Program-made: the position numbers and the translations under genes | Notes under the pieces: generated by a model | What the model saw: the letters and a program-made list of their open reading frames with translations, nothing else | Told to the model about the DNA's origin: nothing | Databases searched by the model: none | In this document: positions 36,338 to 48,206 of the stretch, piece after piece | Layout of the letters: each line of letters begins with the position of its first letter | Numbering within the stretch: the first letter of the stretch is position 1 | Assembly (NCBI RefSeq): GCF_021730615.1 | Contig: NZ_JAJLMN010000001.1 | Span: forward strand, 4,537,501-4,601,500 | Reading direction: 5' to 3' | DNA from: Lichenibacterium dinghuense | Lineage (GTDB): Bacteria; Pseudomonadota; Alphaproteobacteria; Rhizobiales; Beijerinckiaceae | Length of the DNA: 64,000 nucleotides

Positions 36338-37318
36338 TCAGAACTGGTAGCGGCGCATCCGCCGCTGGATGCCGAACAGGTAGGCGGCGACGCCCGCGAG
36401 GATGATGCCGAACATCACGGTCGCGACCGCCGCGCCCATGTTGGGGTCGCCGAGCTGGAGCTGGTTGCCGAAGAAGGTGCGGAACAGGAAGGTGCCGAGG
36501 ATGTCGGTGGAATAGTTCGGCCCCGCCAGCGCGCCCTCCACCGTGTAGATCAGGTCGAAGGCGTTGAAGTTGGCCACGAAGGTCAGGATCGACACGATGC
36601 CGATGGTGGGCCAGATCAGCGGCAGCTTGACCTTGAAGAACTGGCGGAAGCCCGTGATGCCGTCGAGCTCCGCGGCCTCGACCAGCTCGGCCGGGATGCC
36701 GAGCAGGGCCGCGTAGATCAGCATCATCGGGATGCCGACGAACTGCCACACGGAGATCAGCGCCAGCGTGACCAGCGCCGAGGATTCCTGCCCGAGCCAG
36801 GGGTGGAACAGGCCCTTCAGCCCCACGAGGCCGAGCAGGGTCGGCGCGACGCCCCAGATGGGCGACAGGATCAGCTTCCAGGTGAAGCCCACGATCACGA
36901 AGGACAGCATGGTGGGCAGGAAGAAGGCGGTGCGGTAGAGGCCCACGAAGCGCAGCCGCGGCAGCGACAGCAGCGCCGCCAGCGCGAGCCCGATCGGGTT
37001 CTGCAGCAGCATGTGGATGGCGAAGAAGATCAGGTTGTTGCCGAGCGCCGACCACAGGTGCCCGGACCAGCGCGGGTCGCCGAACAGCGTGCGGAAGTTG
37101 TCGAGGCCGACGAAATGCGAGGCCAGGTCGACGCGGGTGTAGAGGGCGAGCCTCAGCGTGTCGGCGAGCGGGCCGATCATCAGCGCCGTGTAGACGAGGA
37201 GCGCCGGCGCCAGGAACACGGCGATGTGCCAGCGCGTGCGACCGCGCGCCGGGGCGGCATCGGCGCCCGCGATGGCGGGCACGGGCGCGTCGAGGGCGAG
37301 GTGGTCGACGTCGGTCAT
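36338..37318 (-). CDS. Sugar ABC transporter permease (MalF type)
   Basis: A 326-residue permease with six helices after a polar N-terminal tail of about 30 residues. Its EAA loop is AELVEAAELDGITGFRQFFKVKLPLI. It pairs with the MalG-type permease that follows after 7 bases. It is separated from the binding-protein gene by 215 bases containing two hairpin repeats; these may trim or stabilise the mRNA and give higher expression of the binding protein. Confidence 0.92.
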   Translation of the reverse strand: MTDVDHLALDAPVPAIAGADAAPARGRTRWHIAVFLAPALLVYTALMIGPLADTLRLALYTRVDLASHFVGLDNFRTLFGDPRWSGHLWSALGNNLIFFAIHMLLQNPIGLALAALLSLPRLRFVGLYRTAFFLPTMLSFVIVGFTWKLILSPIWGVAPTLLGLVGLKGLFHPWLGQESSALVTLALISVWQFVGIPMMLIYAALLGIPAELVEAAELDGITGFRQFFKVKLPLIWPTIGIVSILTFVANFNAFDLIYTVEGALAGPNYSTDILGTFLFRTFFGNQLQLGDPNMGAAVATVMFGIILAGVAAYLFGIQRRMRRYQF

Positions 37319-37343
37319 GGATATCTCGGCGCGATCAGGACAG

Positions 37344-37507
37344 CCCCCTTCTCCCCTTGCGGGAGAAGGTGTCGACGCGAAGCGGCGACGGATGAGGGGG
37401 CCTGCACCGCGTTCTCCGCTTGGACGGGTGCATCGTCGGGCGTGGCACCATGCCCCCTCATCCGCCCTTGCTTCGCAAGGACACCTTCTCCCGCGGGGGG
37501 AGAAGGG
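37344..37507. repeat. Two inverted copies of a dispersed hairpin repeat
   Basis: Copy A (37344-37400) has CCCCCTTCTCCCC-TTGC-GGGAGAAGG, a GCGAAGCGG core and ends GATGAGGGGG. Copy B (37453-37507) is the same unit on the other strand, with core CCTTGCTTCGCAAGG and hairpin CTTCTCCCGCGGGGGGAGAAG. Together they can form a large cruciform within the transport operon. Related units are at 25904-25929 and 27184-27245. Confidence 0.7.
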
Positions 37508-37533
37508 AACGGAGGATGCACGGCGTCAGACGC

Positions 37534-38802
37534 TCACTTCGCCGGGTGGTACCAGCTGTCGAGGCCCTTCTGCAGCTTGGCGGCGGCGGCTTCCGGCGTG
37601 TCGGTGCCGTTGATGACGTTGGCCGACTCGACCCAGGTCTCGTTCTCGAGGTTCGGCGTGCCGCGCGACAGGATCTGGTAGGTCGAGCGGATCGTCGACT
37701 TGCACGACTTGCGGAAGGCCACGAACTCCTTGGCGAGCGGGTTCTGCACCTCGATCGGCTCGCTCTGCAGCGAGAAGAAGCCCGGCAGCGCGTTGGAATA
37801 GAGCTTGCCGAACTCGGGCGACGCCACCCAGGCCAGGAAGGCCTTGGCGGCCTCGGGGTTCTTGGTCTTCGGGTTCATGCCGAAGGCGATGTCCACGTGG
37901 TCGCTGAGGTAGCAGGGGTCGCCGGCCTTGGGCACGGGGGCCGGGAAGGCGCCCATGGGGAAGGTGGCCTGCGCTTCGAAGGGCGAGATCTCCCAACTGC
38001 CGGCCGGGTAGATGGCGGCGCGGCCGAGCGTGAACATGTTCTGCGAATCGGGGTAGGACTGCGCCTTGTAGCCGTCGCCCATGTAGGGGCCCCACTTGGC
38101 GAGCTGCTGGAAGGGCGCCACCCATTCGGGGTCTGTCAGCTTCTCCGTGCCGGCGATCAGCGCCTTGCGCCCTTCCTCGCCGTGCCAGTAGTTCGGCCCG
38201 ATCACCTGGTAGCCCATGGTGGCGGCCTCCCATTGGTCGGGCGTGCCCATGGCGAGCGGCACGTAGGTGCCGTCCTTCTTGATCTTGTCGAGGTCGGCGA
38301 AGAACTCGTCGGCTGTCTGCGGCGGGGCGGAGATGCCGACCTTCTTGAACGCGTCCTTGTTGTAGATGAAGCCGCCGAGCACGGCCGCGACCGGCACGCA
38401 ATAGGTGGTCTTGCCGTCGTCGGTGGACCAGCCGGCCTTGGCGACGGGTCCGAAGTTGCTCATGCCGGGCACGTCGTTGACGGAGCCGAGCTGGCCCTTC
38501 TTGAACAGCTCCAGCGAGGCGTCGAAGGGGCGGCAGGCGATGATGTCGCCCGCGGTGCCGGCGTCGAGCTTGGAGTTGAGCGCGGCGTTGTATTCCTTTG
38601 GCGCCGTCGGCTGGAAGTTCAGCTTGATGCCCGGATGGTCCTTCTCGAAGGCCGGGATGATCTTCTCCTGCCAGATCGGCAGGTCGTCGTTGCGCCAGCT
38701 CTCGATGGTCAGCGTCGCGTCGGCCGCGAAGGCCGGCAGCGCCGTCGAAAGGAGGAGAGCGCCCGCGAGCGCCAAACGATGCTTCGTCCCACCCATGTCC
38801 AC
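37534..38802 (-). CDS. Sugar ABC transporter substrate-binding protein
   Basis: A 422-residue periplasmic family 1 solute-binding protein. A signal peptide is clear: basic start GTKHRL, hydrophobic core ALAGALLLSTALPAFAA, cleavage after AFA. The mature part opens ATLTIESWRNDD and shows AFEKDHPGIKLNF, AGTAGDIIACRP, VAAVLGGFIYNKDAF and IYPAGSWEIS, all typical of CUT1 binding proteins. The GTG at 38802 has GAGG five bases before it; an ATG two codons later is the alternative. It heads the transport operon and is divergent from gntR. The neighbouring nagA and SIS genes point to an amino sugar. Confidence 0.92.
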   Translation of the reverse strand: MDMGGTKHRLALAGALLLSTALPAFAADATLTIESWRNDDLPIWQEKIIPAFEKDHPGIKLNFQPTAPKEYNAALNSKLDAGTAGDIIACRPFDASLELFKKGQLGSVNDVPGMSNFGPVAKAGWSTDDGKTTYCVPVAAVLGGFIYNKDAFKKVGISAPPQTADEFFADLDKIKKDGTYVPLAMGTPDQWEAATMGYQVIGPNYWHGEEGRKALIAGTEKLTDPEWVAPFQQLAKWGPYMGDGYKAQSYPDSQNMFTLGRAAIYPAGSWEISPFEAQATFPMGAFPAPVPKAGDPCYLSDHVDIAFGMNPKTKNPEAAKAFLAWVASPEFGKLYSNALPGFFSLQSEPIEVQNPLAKEFVAFRKSCKSTIRSTYQILSRGTPNLENETWVESANVINGTDTPEAAAAKLQKGLDSWYHPAK

Positions 38803-38838
38803 GGCCGCCTCTGTTGTCGGACCTATGGAGCCGGAGTT

Positions 38839-39009
38839 GATACCAATAGCGGACCTGTCGTCAACCGGCTTCTCGCGCGGGGCGCGCCGATATGTCGGGC
38901 AAGGATGACGCCGCCTGCCGACGATGCGGGCAGGCCGCCTCCGATGCGGACGGCGGACTCCGGCGCCGGCCGCGCCGGCGGGTCTCGACAGGGCGGGCAG
39001 ATTGGTATC
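38839..39009. promoter_or_regulatory. Paired operator half-sites in the divergent transporter/gntR region
   Basis: GATACCAAT (38839-38847) and its exact reverse complement ATTGGTATC (39001-39009) lie near the two divergent starts, 36 bases before the binding-protein start and 38 bases before gntR. They resemble the TGGTAT-type half-sites of HutC-class GntR regulators. Binding at both, possibly with a DNA loop, would let the regulator control both arms. The 245-base gap holds no gene. Confidence 0.55.
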
Positions 39010-39047
39010 TCATGGTCTTGTGCGCTGCCGCAGCGGGGAGGGGAGGC

Positions 39048-39827
39048 GTGGACGACGTCCCGGCCGGTTCGGCCCCCCAGGCGGGCGTGTTCGGCGCTGC
39101 GGCGCTGGCGGGCGCCGACGCGGCCCTGCCGCTCTACCGCCGGCTCCACGACCACATCGCGGGCGCCATCGACCGCGGGTTGCTGAAGCCTGCCCAGGCC
39201 CTGCCGGGCGAGCGCGACATCGCACGCGACCTCGCCGTGTCCCGCGTCACCGTGCGGAAGGCGCTGGCCGGCCTCGTCGAGGCGGGCCTCCTGGAGCAGC
39301 GGCAGGGCTCCGGCACCTACGTGGCGCAGCGGCCGCCGCGCGTCGAGCAGGCGCTGTCGCGCCTCACCTCCTTCACCGACGACATGCGCTCGCGCGGCCT
39401 TGCCACCACGTCGCGCTGGCTGCGGCGCGAGCTGTCGCCCCCCACGGCCCGCGAGGCCCTGCACCTCGCCCTGTCGCCGACCGACCGCGTGTGCCACCTG
39501 CGGCGCCTGCGCCTCGCCAACGGCACCCCCATGGCGGTCGAGCTCGCGGCCGTGCCCCACGCCATCCTGGCCGACCCCGCGGCCGTCGAGGGCTCCCTCT
39601 ACGCCGTGCTGGAGGGGCTCGGCCTCAAGCCCGTGCGCGCCCTGCAGCGCCTCGCCGCGGCCAACCTCGACGAGGAGGTCGCGAGCCTCCTCGACGTTCG
39701 GCCGGGCAGCGCCGCCCTCTCGATCGAGCGCGTCGCCTTCGCGGCGGGCGGCCGCGCGGTCGAGTTCACCCACAGCTTCTTCCGCGGCGACATCTACGAC
39801 TTCGTCGCCGAGCTGACCCTCGGATAG
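39048..39827 (+). CDS. GntR-family regulator (HutC subfamily)
   Basis: A 259-residue repressor. The winged helix (about 25-95) has LYRRLHDHIAGAIDRG, LPGERDIARDLAVSRVTVRK and GSGTYVAQ; the C-terminal UTRA effector domain covers the rest, ending EFTHSFFRGDIYDFVAEL. The GTG at 39048 is preceded by GGGGAGGGGAGG, a much better ribosome site than that of the ATG at 39012. UTRA domains of this class bind sugar phosphates such as GlcNAc-6-phosphate, consistent with nagA two genes on. It probably controls the divergent transporter through the GATACCAAT sites. Confidence 0.9.
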   Translation: MDDVPAGSAPQAGVFGAAALAGADAALPLYRRLHDHIAGAIDRGLLKPAQALPGERDIARDLAVSRVTVRKALAGLVEAGLLEQRQGSGTYVAQRPPRVEQALSRLTSFTDDMRSRGLATTSRWLRRELSPPTAREALHLALSPTDRVCHLRRLRLANGTPMAVELAAVPHAILADPAAVEGSLYAVLEGLGLKPVRALQRLAAANLDEEVASLLDVRPGSAALSIERVAFAAGGRAVEFTHSFFRGDIYDFVAELTLG

Positions 39828-39832
39828 GATCC

Positions 39833-40849
39833 ATGCCCGAAACATTCATGGCGGCCGAGATCCGCGACACCCCGGCCGCGGTGGCGCGGCTGCTCGACCG
39901 GCAGGGCGCAGCGCTCGCCGGGCTCGGGCGCGACCTCCGCGCCCGCGACCCCGCCGTGGTGGTGACCTCGGCGCGCGGCTCCTCGGACCATGCCGCCGGC
40001 CTCTTCAAGTACCTGTGCGAGATCCTGCTCGGCGTGCCGGTGGCCTCCGTCGGCCCGTCGGTGGCGTCGCTCTACGGCGCGCCGCTGAGGCTGCGCGGCG
40101 CCGTCGTCGTGTCCGTGTCGCAGTCGGGCCAGAGCCCTGACATCGTCGCGCTGCAGGCGGCCGCGCGCTCCGCCGGGGCCTTCTCGGTCGCGGTGGTCAA
40201 CGAGGAGGCGTCGCCGCTCGCGGAGGGCGCCGACGCGCTCCTGCCGCTCGGCGCCGGCGTCGAGCGCAGCGTGGCCGCGACCAAGACCTGCCTCGCCTCC
40301 GCGGCGGCCCTCGCGGCGCTGGTGGCCGAGTGGCGCGACGACGCGGCCCTCCGCGCCGCCGTGGCGGGCCTGCCCGCCGCGCTCGACGGCGCGCTCGCGC
40401 TCGATTGGGACGCGGCGCTGCCGGAGTTCCGCACCGCCACCTCGGCCTACGCGATCGGTCGCGGCCCGGCGCTGCCGGTGGCGGCCGAGGCCGCCCTCAA
40501 GATGAAGGAAACCTCCGCGCTCCACGCCGAGGCCTTCTCGGGCGCCGAGGTGATGCACGGGCCGCTCCAGCTCCTGGAGCCGGGATTTCCCGTGATCGCC
40601 TTCGCGCAGGGTGACGCGTCGCAGGAGGCGATGCGGGGCAGCGTCGCCCGCCTGCGCGCGGCGGGGGGCCGCGTCTTCACGGTCGCGGCGGAGGGCGGCG
40701 ACCTGCCCGCGGCGCCGACCGGCCATCCGCTGCTCGACCCGCTGCCGATGCTGCTCGGCTTCTACGGCTTCGCGGAAGCGCTGGCCCGCGCCCGCGGCCA
40801 CGACCCCGACCGGCCGAGCCACCTCCGCAAGGTCACGGAGACGATCTGA
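39833..40849 (+). CDS. SIS-domain sugar phosphate isomerase/deaminase (NagB-II/GlmS-C type)
   Basis: A 338-residue protein with two SIS domains: the first holds TSARGSSDHAAGLFKYLCE and SVSQSGQSPDIV, the second IGRGPALPVAAEAALKMKET and HAEAFSGAEVMHGPLQL. It resembles the isomerase half of GlmS without the glutaminase half, the pattern of type II glucosamine-6-phosphate deaminases. It would convert glucosamine-6-phosphate, released by the NagA that follows, to fructose-6-phosphate. It lies 5 bases after gntR and its stop overlaps the nagA start as TGATG. Confidence 0.88.
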   Translation: MPETFMAAEIRDTPAAVARLLDRQGAALAGLGRDLRARDPAVVVTSARGSSDHAAGLFKYLCEILLGVPVASVGPSVASLYGAPLRLRGAVVVSVSQSGQSPDIVALQAAARSAGAFSVAVVNEEASPLAEGADALLPLGAGVERSVAATKTCLASAAALAALVAEWRDDAALRAAVAGLPAALDGALALDWDAALPEFRTATSAYAIGRGPALPVAAEAALKMKETSALHAEAFSGAEVMHGPLQLLEPGFPVIAFAQGDASQEAMRGSVARLRAAGGRVFTVAAEGGDLPAAPTGHPLLDPLPMLLGFYGFAEALARARGHDPDRPSHLRKVTETI

Positions 40850-42000
40850 TGCCGCCTCACGCCCCCCTGCGAGCCTTGACGGGCGCCCGGATCTTCACCG
40901 GCGACCGCTTTCTCGACGATTATGCCGTGCTGCTCGACGGCGGACGGATCGCCGACGTGCTGCCGGCCGCGGCGCTGCCCCCTGGCGTGGGAAGCGAGGA
41001 CCTCGGCGGCGGGCTGCTCGCGCCGGGCTTCCTCGACGCGCAGGTGAACGGCGGCGGCGGCGTGCTGTTCAACGACGCGCCGACGGCCGACGGCGCCGCC
41101 GGGGTCGCGGCGGCGCACCGGCCCACCGGCACCACGGGCTGCCTGCCGACCTTCATCACCGGCCGCCCGGACCGGCAGGCTCTGGCGGTCGCGGCCGTGC
41201 GCGAGGCGGTGGCGGCGCGCCGCCCCGGCGTGCTCGGCATCCACCTCGAAGGGCCGCACCTCAGCGTCGCGCGCAAGGGCGCCCACGACCCGGCGCTGAT
41301 CCGGCCGATGTCGGACGCCGACCTCGACGCTCTGCTGTCGACCGGGCTCGACACGGTGCTGGTGACGGTGGCGGCCGAGACGGTCTCGCCCGCGCAGGTG
41401 CGGCGGCTCGCGGATGGCGGCGTGGTGGTCAGCGTCGGCCACAGCGACGCGACGACCGACCAGGTCCGGACCGCGGCCGACGCCGGCGCGCGCTGCGTGA
41501 CGCATCTCTTCAACGCAATGTCGCCGCTCGCGCACCGCGCGCCGGGCGTCGTCGGCGCGGCGCTCGACGACGGGCGCCTGTGGGGCGGGATCATCGCCGA
41601 CGGGGTCCACGTCGACGCCGTCGCGCTCCGCGCCGCGCTCCGGGCGAAGCGCGGGCCCGCGCGCCTGTTCCTGGTGTCGGACGCCATGCCGCCGGCCGGC
41701 AGCCCCGGCGACACCTTCACGCTGAGCGGCCGCACCGTCACGCGGCACGGCGGCGCGCTGTCCTTCGACGACGGCACCCTGGCCGGCGCCGACCTCACAA
41801 TGGACGCGGCGCTGCGCTTCGCCGTGCGCGAGCTGGAGCAGCCGCTCGGGGAAGCGTTGCGCATGGCGAGCCTGTATCCGGCCGAGATGCTGGGGCAGGG
41901 CGGAGTGCGGGGGCGGATCGCGGCCGGGTACGCCGCTGATCTGGTCCTGCTGACGGAGGCGCTCGACGTGCGGCGGACGTGGATCGAGGGCTCGACATGA
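40849..42000 (+). CDS. nagA: N-acetylglucosamine-6-phosphate deacetylase
   Basis: Removes acetate from GlcNAc-6-phosphate in the cytoplasm. The 383-residue amidohydrolase has APGFLDAQVNGGGGV, HLEGPHLS with the metal-binding Glu, VSVGHSDAT and THLFNAMSPLAHR with metal-binding His, and VSDAMPPAG with the catalytic Asp. It shares one base with the SIS gene stop. Together with gntR, the SIS enzyme and the divergent transporter it forms a complete amino-sugar uptake and breakdown locus; a kinase for the imported sugar is not visible and must be elsewhere. Confidence 0.92.
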   Translation: MPPHAPLRALTGARIFTGDRFLDDYAVLLDGGRIADVLPAAALPPGVGSEDLGGGLLAPGFLDAQVNGGGGVLFNDAPTADGAAGVAAAHRPTGTTGCLPTFITGRPDRQALAVAAVREAVAARRPGVLGIHLEGPHLSVARKGAHDPALIRPMSDADLDALLSTGLDTVLVTVAAETVSPAQVRRLADGGVVVSVGHSDATTDQVRTAADAGARCVTHLFNAMSPLAHRAPGVVGAALDDGRLWGGIIADGVHVDAVALRAALRAKRGPARLFLVSDAMPPAGSPGDTFTLSGRTVTRHGGALSFDDGTLAGADLTMDAALRFAVRELEQPLGEALRMASLYPAEMLGQGGVRGRIAAGYAADLVLLTEALDVRRTWIEGST

Positions 42001-42009
42001 GCCGCGCCG

Positions 42010-42303
42010 TCACGCGTCCGTGAACGGCCGGTCGCGGGCGGGATGATGGATGGACAGGATCGTGACGGTCTGAGCCGCCTCGTCCACGACATGGTAGATC
42101 AGATAGCCGAACGGCACCGTCACGGCTTCCCTCACGCCGTCGATGTCCTGCGCTCGTCCGCTGAACGGGTAGCGACGGAGGAGGGCGATGCGTTTCCGGA
42201 TCGTCGCCGCGACGACGAGGGCAGCGTGCCGGTTCCGCGTCACGAGAAGACCCACGATCTCGGCGAGGTCCTGGCCGGCTCGCTCCGAATAGGCGACCTT
42301 CAA
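42010..42303 (-). CDS. parE: ParE/RelE-family toxin
   Basis: A 97-residue RelE/ParE-superfamily toxin: helices ERAGQDLAEIVGLLVTRN and AALVVAATIRKRIALLRRYP, the turn FSGRAQDIDGVREAV, then strands FGYLIYHVVDEAAQTVTILSIHH and an Arg near the end (ARDRP). ParE members poison gyrase; RelE members cut mRNA. The closing strand pattern favours ParE. The start codon is TTG (42301-42303), overlapping the antitoxin stop as TTGA, so translation depends on the antitoxin. It is convergent with nagA, 9 bases away. Confidence 0.85.
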   Translation of the reverse strand: MKVAYSERAGQDLAEIVGLLVTRNRHAALVVAATIRKRIALLRRYPFSGRAQDIDGVREAVTVPFGYLIYHVVDEAAQTVTILSIHHPARDRPFTDA

Positions 42304-42509
42304 AGGCCGGCGCGGCGATAGATGGCGTCGATCGCGTCATCGGAGGCGAGTTCACCGCGCCGCATCTGGTCCAGGCCTTCCAGGACGGCCTGCCGGTGCA
42401 GCGGGTCCAGCGGTTCTGGCGGGCCATCATCGTGCCGACGCGCCGCCGGCTCGACCGGTGGCCCCGGAAGAGTGTCGTCGATTTCGGATCGCGTCCGCTG
42501 CTGCCGCAT
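42300..42509 (-). CDS. Antitoxin of the ParE-type pair
   Basis: A 69-residue protein preceding the toxin on the same strand with overlapping stop and start codons. The N-terminal half is charged and likely disordered, and the C-terminal half (LHRQAVLEGLDQMRRGELAS, then DAIDAIYRRAGL) is the toxin-binding helix pattern of small antitoxins. The ATG at 42509 is the most likely start. I do not recognise the DNA-binding fold, but position, size and coupling fit an antitoxin. Confidence 0.75.
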   Translation of the reverse strand: MRQQRTRSEIDDTLPGPPVEPAARRHDDGPPEPLDPLHRQAVLEGLDQMRRGELASDDAIDAIYRRAGL

Positions 42510-42741
42510 GCGCGACAGGTTAGCGCGGATCGATCGTCCAAGGGAGGACGGTCCCCACACCTCGCGACAGCCCGGCTTCGACGGATCGACCCTGCGGCGC
42601 AAGCCGGCACCGTGCCGAGCAGCCCGCCCGCCATGGCGAGCAGCGGCGCGACGACGAGGCCGCGCCGGTCCGGGCCGGCTGCGCGCCGTGCCATGAACCA
42701 CCGCGGACGGCGCCCGGCGAGGCCGGGCCGCCGCCGCGGCG
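42510..42741 (-). other. Gap with a possible signal-peptide remnant
   Basis: No intact gene. On the minus strand from the ATG at 42694 a frame begins MARRAAGPDRRGLVVAPLLA and continues to an ACAA cleavage-like site near residue 33, a good signal-peptide pattern, then loses protein-like character and runs out of frame under the antitoxin gene. It may be the stump of a secreted-protein gene cut when the toxin-antitoxin pair arrived. Confidence 0.25.
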
Positions 42742-43932
42742 TCAGAGCGCCCGCAGGGCCTCGACGCCCGGCAGGGTCTTGCCCTCCATCCATTCCAGGA
42801 AGGCGCCGCCCGCCGTGGACACGTAGGTGAAGCCGTCCGCCGCGCCCGCGGCGTTGAGCGCCGCCACCGTGTCGCCGCCGCCCGCGACCGACACCAGCGC
42901 GCCGGCGAGCGTCATCGCCGCGGCCTCCTGCGCCACCGCGACCGTGCCGGCGTCGAAGGGCTGGAGCTCGAAGGCGCCGAAGGGGCCGTTCCACACCAGC
43001 GTCTTCGCGCCCTCCAGGACCGCCTTCACGGCCGCCACCGAGGCCGGGCCGATGTCGAGGATCATGTCGCCCTCTCCGACCGCGTCGACGGGTACGGTGC
43101 GGGACGGCGCGTGGGCCTTGAACTCAGAGGCCACCACGGCGTCGACCGGCAGGACGATGCGGCAGTCGCCGGCCTTGGCCAGGATGTCGCGCGCCGTGTC
43201 GAGCAGGTCGTGCTCGCAGAGCGACTTGCCCACGGCTTTGCCCTGCGCGGCCAGGAACGTGTTGGCCATGCCGCCGCCGATCACCAGCACGTCGACGCGC
43301 TTCACCAAGTTGCCGAGCAGCTCCAGCTTGGTCGACACCTTGGCGCCGCCCACCACCGCCACGACGGGGCGCTCGGGCAGCTCCAGCGCGCGGGCCAGCG
43401 CGGCGAGTTCCGCCTGCATGGTGCGCCCGGCGTGGGCCGGCAGGCGGCGCGCCAGCCCCTCGGTCGAGGCGTGGGCGCGGTGGGCGGCCGAGAAGGCGTC
43501 GTTGACGAAGATGTCGCCGAGCGCGGCCAGCTGCTCGATGAACTCAGCCTCGTTCTTCTCCTCGCCGGCGTGGAAGCGCGTGTTCTCCAGCAGCACCACG
43601 TCGCCGTCCTTCATCGCGCCCACCGCGGAATGGGCGATGTCGCCCACGGTGGCGGGCACGAAGGCCACGGGGCGGCCGAGTTCCTCGGCGAGCGCGGCCG
43701 CGATCGGCTTCAGCGAGTTCTTCTCGTCCGGCCCGCCCTTCGGCCGGCCGAAATGCGCCAGCAGCACGGCGCGGCCGCCCTTGTCGGCGATCTCGCGGAT
43801 CGTGGGCAGGATGCGGGCGATGCGGGTGCGGTCGGTGACGCGGCCCCCCTCGGTCGGCACGTTCAGGTCGACGCGGACCAGCACGCGCTTGCCGTGGAGG
43901 TCGGCGTCGTCGAGGGTGCGGAACTGGGTCAC
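42742..43932 (-). CDS. pgk: Phosphoglycerate kinase
   Basis: Transfers phosphate between 1,3-bisphosphoglycerate and ADP in glycolysis and gluconeogenesis. The 396-residue protein has [68 protein letters not shown] and the ATP-binding [11 protein letters not shown]. The start is a GTG at 43932 with GGAG seven bases before it; no ATG lies at the family start position. It is on the same strand as gap, but a histidine kinase gene on the other strand lies between them. Confidence 0.95.
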   Translation of the reverse strand: MTQFRTLDDADLHGKRVLVRVDLNVPTEGGRVTDRTRIARILPTIREIADKGGRAVLLAHFGRPKGGPDEKNSLKPIAAALAEELGRPVAFVPATVGDIAHSAVGAMKDGDVVLLENTRFHAGEEKNEAEFIEQLAALGDIFVNDAFSAAHRAHASTEGLARRLPAHAGRTMQAELAALARALELPERPVVAVVGGAKVSTKLELLGNLVKRVDVLVIGGGMANTFLAAQGKAVGKSLCEHDLLDTARDILAKAGDCRIVLPVDAVVASEFKAHAPSRTVPVDAVGEGDMILDIGPASVAAVKAVLEGAKTLVWNGPFGAFELQPFDAGTVAVAQEAAAMTLAGALVSVAGGGDTVAALNAAGAADGFTYVSTAGGAFLEWMEGKTLPGVEALRAL

Positions 43933-44085
43933 GGGCGTCTCCGGGTTGGTGTCTTCCTGTTGCGTCCTCCATGGCATGCGGCACAGGGCGCGCTCAAGGG
44001 CGGCCGCCCCGGAGTTGTGCGGGGGAGCCCGGGACGGTAGGTCGGACGGGGGCGAGCGAGCGGCCCGGATCTTCGGAGCTGAACC

Positions 44086-46980
<2,895 letters not shown>

Positions 46981-46986
46981 CGGGCG

Positions 46987-47008
46987 GCGACGCTGCGAAG
47001 AGCGTCGC
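46987..47008. terminator. Hairpin between the kinase and gap
   Basis: GCGACGCT-GCGAAG-AGCGTCGC is a perfect 8-bp stem in the 47-base gap between two convergent genes and could serve both as a terminator. CTCATCTTAGG follows on the plus strand, with no real T-run. Confidence 0.5.
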
Positions 47009-47027
47009 GCTCATCTTAGGCCGAAGC

Positions 47028-48035
47028 TCAGATGAGCTTCGCCATCGCGACGGCCGTGTCGGCCATGCGGTTCGAGAAGCCCCACTCGTTGTCGTACCAG
47101 GTCATCACGCGCAGGAAGTCGCCGTCGATCACCTTGGTCTGGTCGGTGTGGAAGATCGACGAATGGGCGTCGTGGTTGAAGTCGGACGACACGTTGGGCA
47201 GGTCGGTGAAGCCGAGCACGCCCTTCAGCTCCGCGCCGGCCGCGCGGCGGATCGCGTCGTTGACCTCCTGCGCCGTGGTGGCGCGCTTGGTCTTCACCTT
47301 GAGGTCGACCAGCGACACGTTGGGGGTCGGCACGCGGATGGCGGAGCCGTCGAGCTTGCCCTTCAGCTCCGGCAGCACGAGGCCGATGGCCTTGGCGGCG
47401 CCGGTCGAGGTCGGGATCAGGGACAGGGCGGCGCCGCGGGCCCGGTACAGGTCCTTGTGCATCGTGTCGAGCGTCGGCTGGTCGCCCGTATAGGAGTGCA
47501 CGGTGGTCATGAAGCCGTGCTCGATGCCGATCGCGTCGTTGAGCACCTTGGCGACGGGCGCGAGGCAGTTGGTGGTGCAGGACCCGTTCGACACCACGAG
47601 GTGCTCGCCCGTCAGCTTGTCGTGGTTGACGCCGTAGACCACGGTCATGTCGGCGCCGTCCGAGGGGGCGGACACCAGCACGCGCTTGGCACCGGCCTGG
47701 AGGTGGAGGGCGGCCTTCTCCTTCGACGTGAAGATGCCCGTGCATTCCATGGCGATGTCGACGCCGAGATCCTTGTGCGGGAGCTGCGCCGGATCCTTGA
47801 TGGCCGTGACCTTGATGGGTCCGCGGCCGACGTCGATCGTGTCGCCCTCGACGCGGACCTCGTGCGGGAAGCGGCCGTGGACGGAGTCGAAGCGGAGCAG
47901 GTGGGCGTTGGTTTCGACCGGGCCGAGGTCGTTGATGGACACGACCTCGATGTCGTCGCGGCCCGACTCCACGATGGCGCGCAGGATGTTGCGCCCGATG
48001 CGACCGAACCCGTTGATGGCGACCTTGACGGCCAT
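47028..48035 (-). CDS. gap: Glyceraldehyde-3-phosphate dehydrogenase, type I
   Basis: Oxidises glyceraldehyde-3-phosphate with NAD(P). The 335-residue protein has the nucleotide site VAINGFGRIGRN, the catalytic cysteine in VVSNGSCTTNCLAPV, HSYTGDQ, and WYDNEWGFSNRM. It starts with MAVKVAINGFG at 48035. In many relatives gap and pgk are consecutive in one operon; here they are on the same strand but 3 kb apart with a kinase gene inserted in the opposite direction. Confidence 0.95.
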   Translation of the reverse strand: MAVKVAINGFGRIGRNILRAIVESGRDDIEVVSINDLGPVETNAHLLRFDSVHGRFPHEVRVEGDTIDVGRGPIKVTAIKDPAQLPHKDLGVDIAMECTGIFTSKEKAALHLQAGAKRVLVSAPSDGADMTVVYGVNHDKLTGEHLVVSNGSCTTNCLAPVAKVLNDAIGIEHGFMTTVHSYTGDQPTLDTMHKDLYRARGAALSLIPTSTGAAKAIGLVLPELKGKLDGSAIRVPTPNVSLVDLKVKTKRATTAQEVNDAIRRAAGAELKGVLGFTDLPNVSSDFNHDAHSSIFHTDQTKVIDGDFLRVMTWYDNEWGFSNRMADTAVAMAKLI

Positions 48036-48206
48036 GGCGGCGAGTCTCCCCTGTGGTGTTTCGGCCTCACGATTAGCGCGCCGGCCCGCGAAAGGCGAGA
48101 TGGGCCCGGCCCGGCGCGTGGCGCTTTCGTCGGACTTCCGCGGGCGCGAGGCAGCCCGTAAAAGGCCCGGCGTCGCCCCCCGAGGCGACGGTCCGGGAGA
48201 GAGTCG

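Noticed and set aside
37319-37533. Head-to-head repeats considered as a CRISPR or insertion sequence
   Set aside because: Only two units in opposite orientation, no spacers, no transposase frame and no target duplication.
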